In this document: positions 7,083 through 7,444 of the stretch, piece by piece
Position numbering within the stretch: the first letter of the stretch is position 1
Layout of the letters: every line of letters begins with the position of its first letter
From: Planctomycetaceae bacterium
Lineage (GTDB): Bacteria > Planctomycetota > Planctomycetia > Pirellulales > JAEUIK01
Direction: 5' to 3'
DNA length: 7,444 nucleotides
Assembly (NCBI GenBank): GCA_015493185.1
Contig: WGDQ01000600.1
Coordinates: 1 to 7,444, forward strand
Translations under genes and position numbers: made by a program
The notes under the pieces: model-generated
Seen by the model: the letters and a program-made list of their open reading frames with translations, nothing else
Database searches by the model: none
What the model was told of the DNA's origin: nothing

Positions 7083-7253
7083 AGGTTCTCATCTTCGGCC
7101 AATTCACACCGCATCTAGCAAGCCGGGAGAAAGTTTCTTCGTGGTCTTTTGCGCTCACCGTGCGCGCCGATGCCAACCATGCATCCTCAGGGAACGATTT
7201 GTTTGGAGACATTCATCTTTATGGGGCTTCGCTCGTATCGTAGTTTCCAACTT

Positions 7254-7259
7254 AAGGAG
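7254..7259 (+). promoter_or_regulatory. Ribosome binding site for the secreted protein
   Basis: AAGGAG lies seven bases before ATG 7267, and so favours that start over the in-frame GTG at 7264. The 184-base gap after the FecR gene (7083-7266) shows no clear terminator or promoter; it is visibly richer in A and T than the DNA to its left. Confidence 0.75.
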
Positions 7260-7266
7260 AAAAGTG

Positions 7267-7444
7267 ATGAGACTTAGCAAGTTTGCGCACATCCTAATGG
7301 TCCTCGTATGTTTGTCGTTTGCGACACCGGGCAACGACGTTCGTGCTGTTGTCCTTAACCCCGGTGATATTATTGTTGCAGACCCGGGAGCAGACGCTTT
7401 GATCCTGGTCGATCCGGTTACAGGTGGGCAAACAATCATTTCTC
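7267..7444 (+). CDS. Secreted protein, N-terminal part, NHL/propeller-like start (cut by window edge)
   Basis: Only the first 59 codons are present and the frame is open to the edge. The N terminus is a signal peptide: MRLSK, a hydrophobic core FAHILMVLVCLSFA, and a likely signal peptidase I site after VRA (residue 27). Cys15 lies inside the core without a lipobox, so a lipoprotein is unlikely. The mature part begins VVLNPGDIIVADPGADALIL and continues into VDPVTGGQTIIS, the 'IIVAD...A.L.VDP.TG.QT' rhythm seen at the start of NHL-like or SMP-30-like beta-propeller proteins of planctomycetes, many of which end in a PEP-CTERM sorting signal; the end is not visible here. Codons such as GAT ATT ATT GTT GCA are less GC-rich than in the genes to the left. 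It follows the sigma/FecR pair and could be its target, by inference. Confidence 0.7.
   Translation, partial: MRLSKFAHILMVLVCLSFATPGNDVRAVVLNPGDIIVADPGADALILVDPVTGGQTIIS

Noticed and set aside
7267..7320. Cys15 of the secreted protein as a lipoprotein acylation site
   Set aside because: The residues before it (VLV) do not form a lipobox, and a standard AxA-like cleavage site (VRA) follows the hydrophobic core.

Overview
The window looks like chromosome from a GC-rich member of the Planctomycetota, most likely Pirellulales. This is inferred from gene content: a small ECF sigma factor of the Rhodopirellula/Verrucomicrobium type fused by an ATGA overlap to a FecR-type membrane protein, an AsmA/TamB-like envelope protein, and a secreted protein with a repeat style common in planctomycetes. 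No species can be named from sequence alone. All recognisable genes lie on the + strand.

Layout. Bases 1-1078 hold no convincing gene. They contain several short dyads and direct repeats and one good intrinsic terminator that reads on the - strand. Next is a methionyl-tRNA synthetase (1079-2674), followed after a 30-nt gap with a small hairpin by an AsmA/TamB-like single-pass envelope protein (2705-4306). A 305-nt spacer with a REP-like hairpin leads to the second block: an ECF sigma factor (about 4612-5187), overlapped by a 632-residue FecR-domain protein with a C-terminal ConA/LamG-like domain (5184-7082). After 184 nt a secreted protein with a propeller-like start begins (7267) and runs off the right edge.

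How the parts work together. metG and the AsmA-like gene may share a transcript but have unrelated jobs (translation, envelope). The sigma/FecR pair reads as a cell-surface signalling module: a cytoplasmic N-terminal segment of the FecR protein would hold or activate the sigma factor, and the periplasmic FecR plus ConA-like domains would sense something outside the membrane. The downstream secreted protein is a plausible but unproven target. The most unusual item is the fusion of anti-sigma, FecR and carbohydrate/protein-binding-like domains in one chain with no TonB receptor gene visible next to it.
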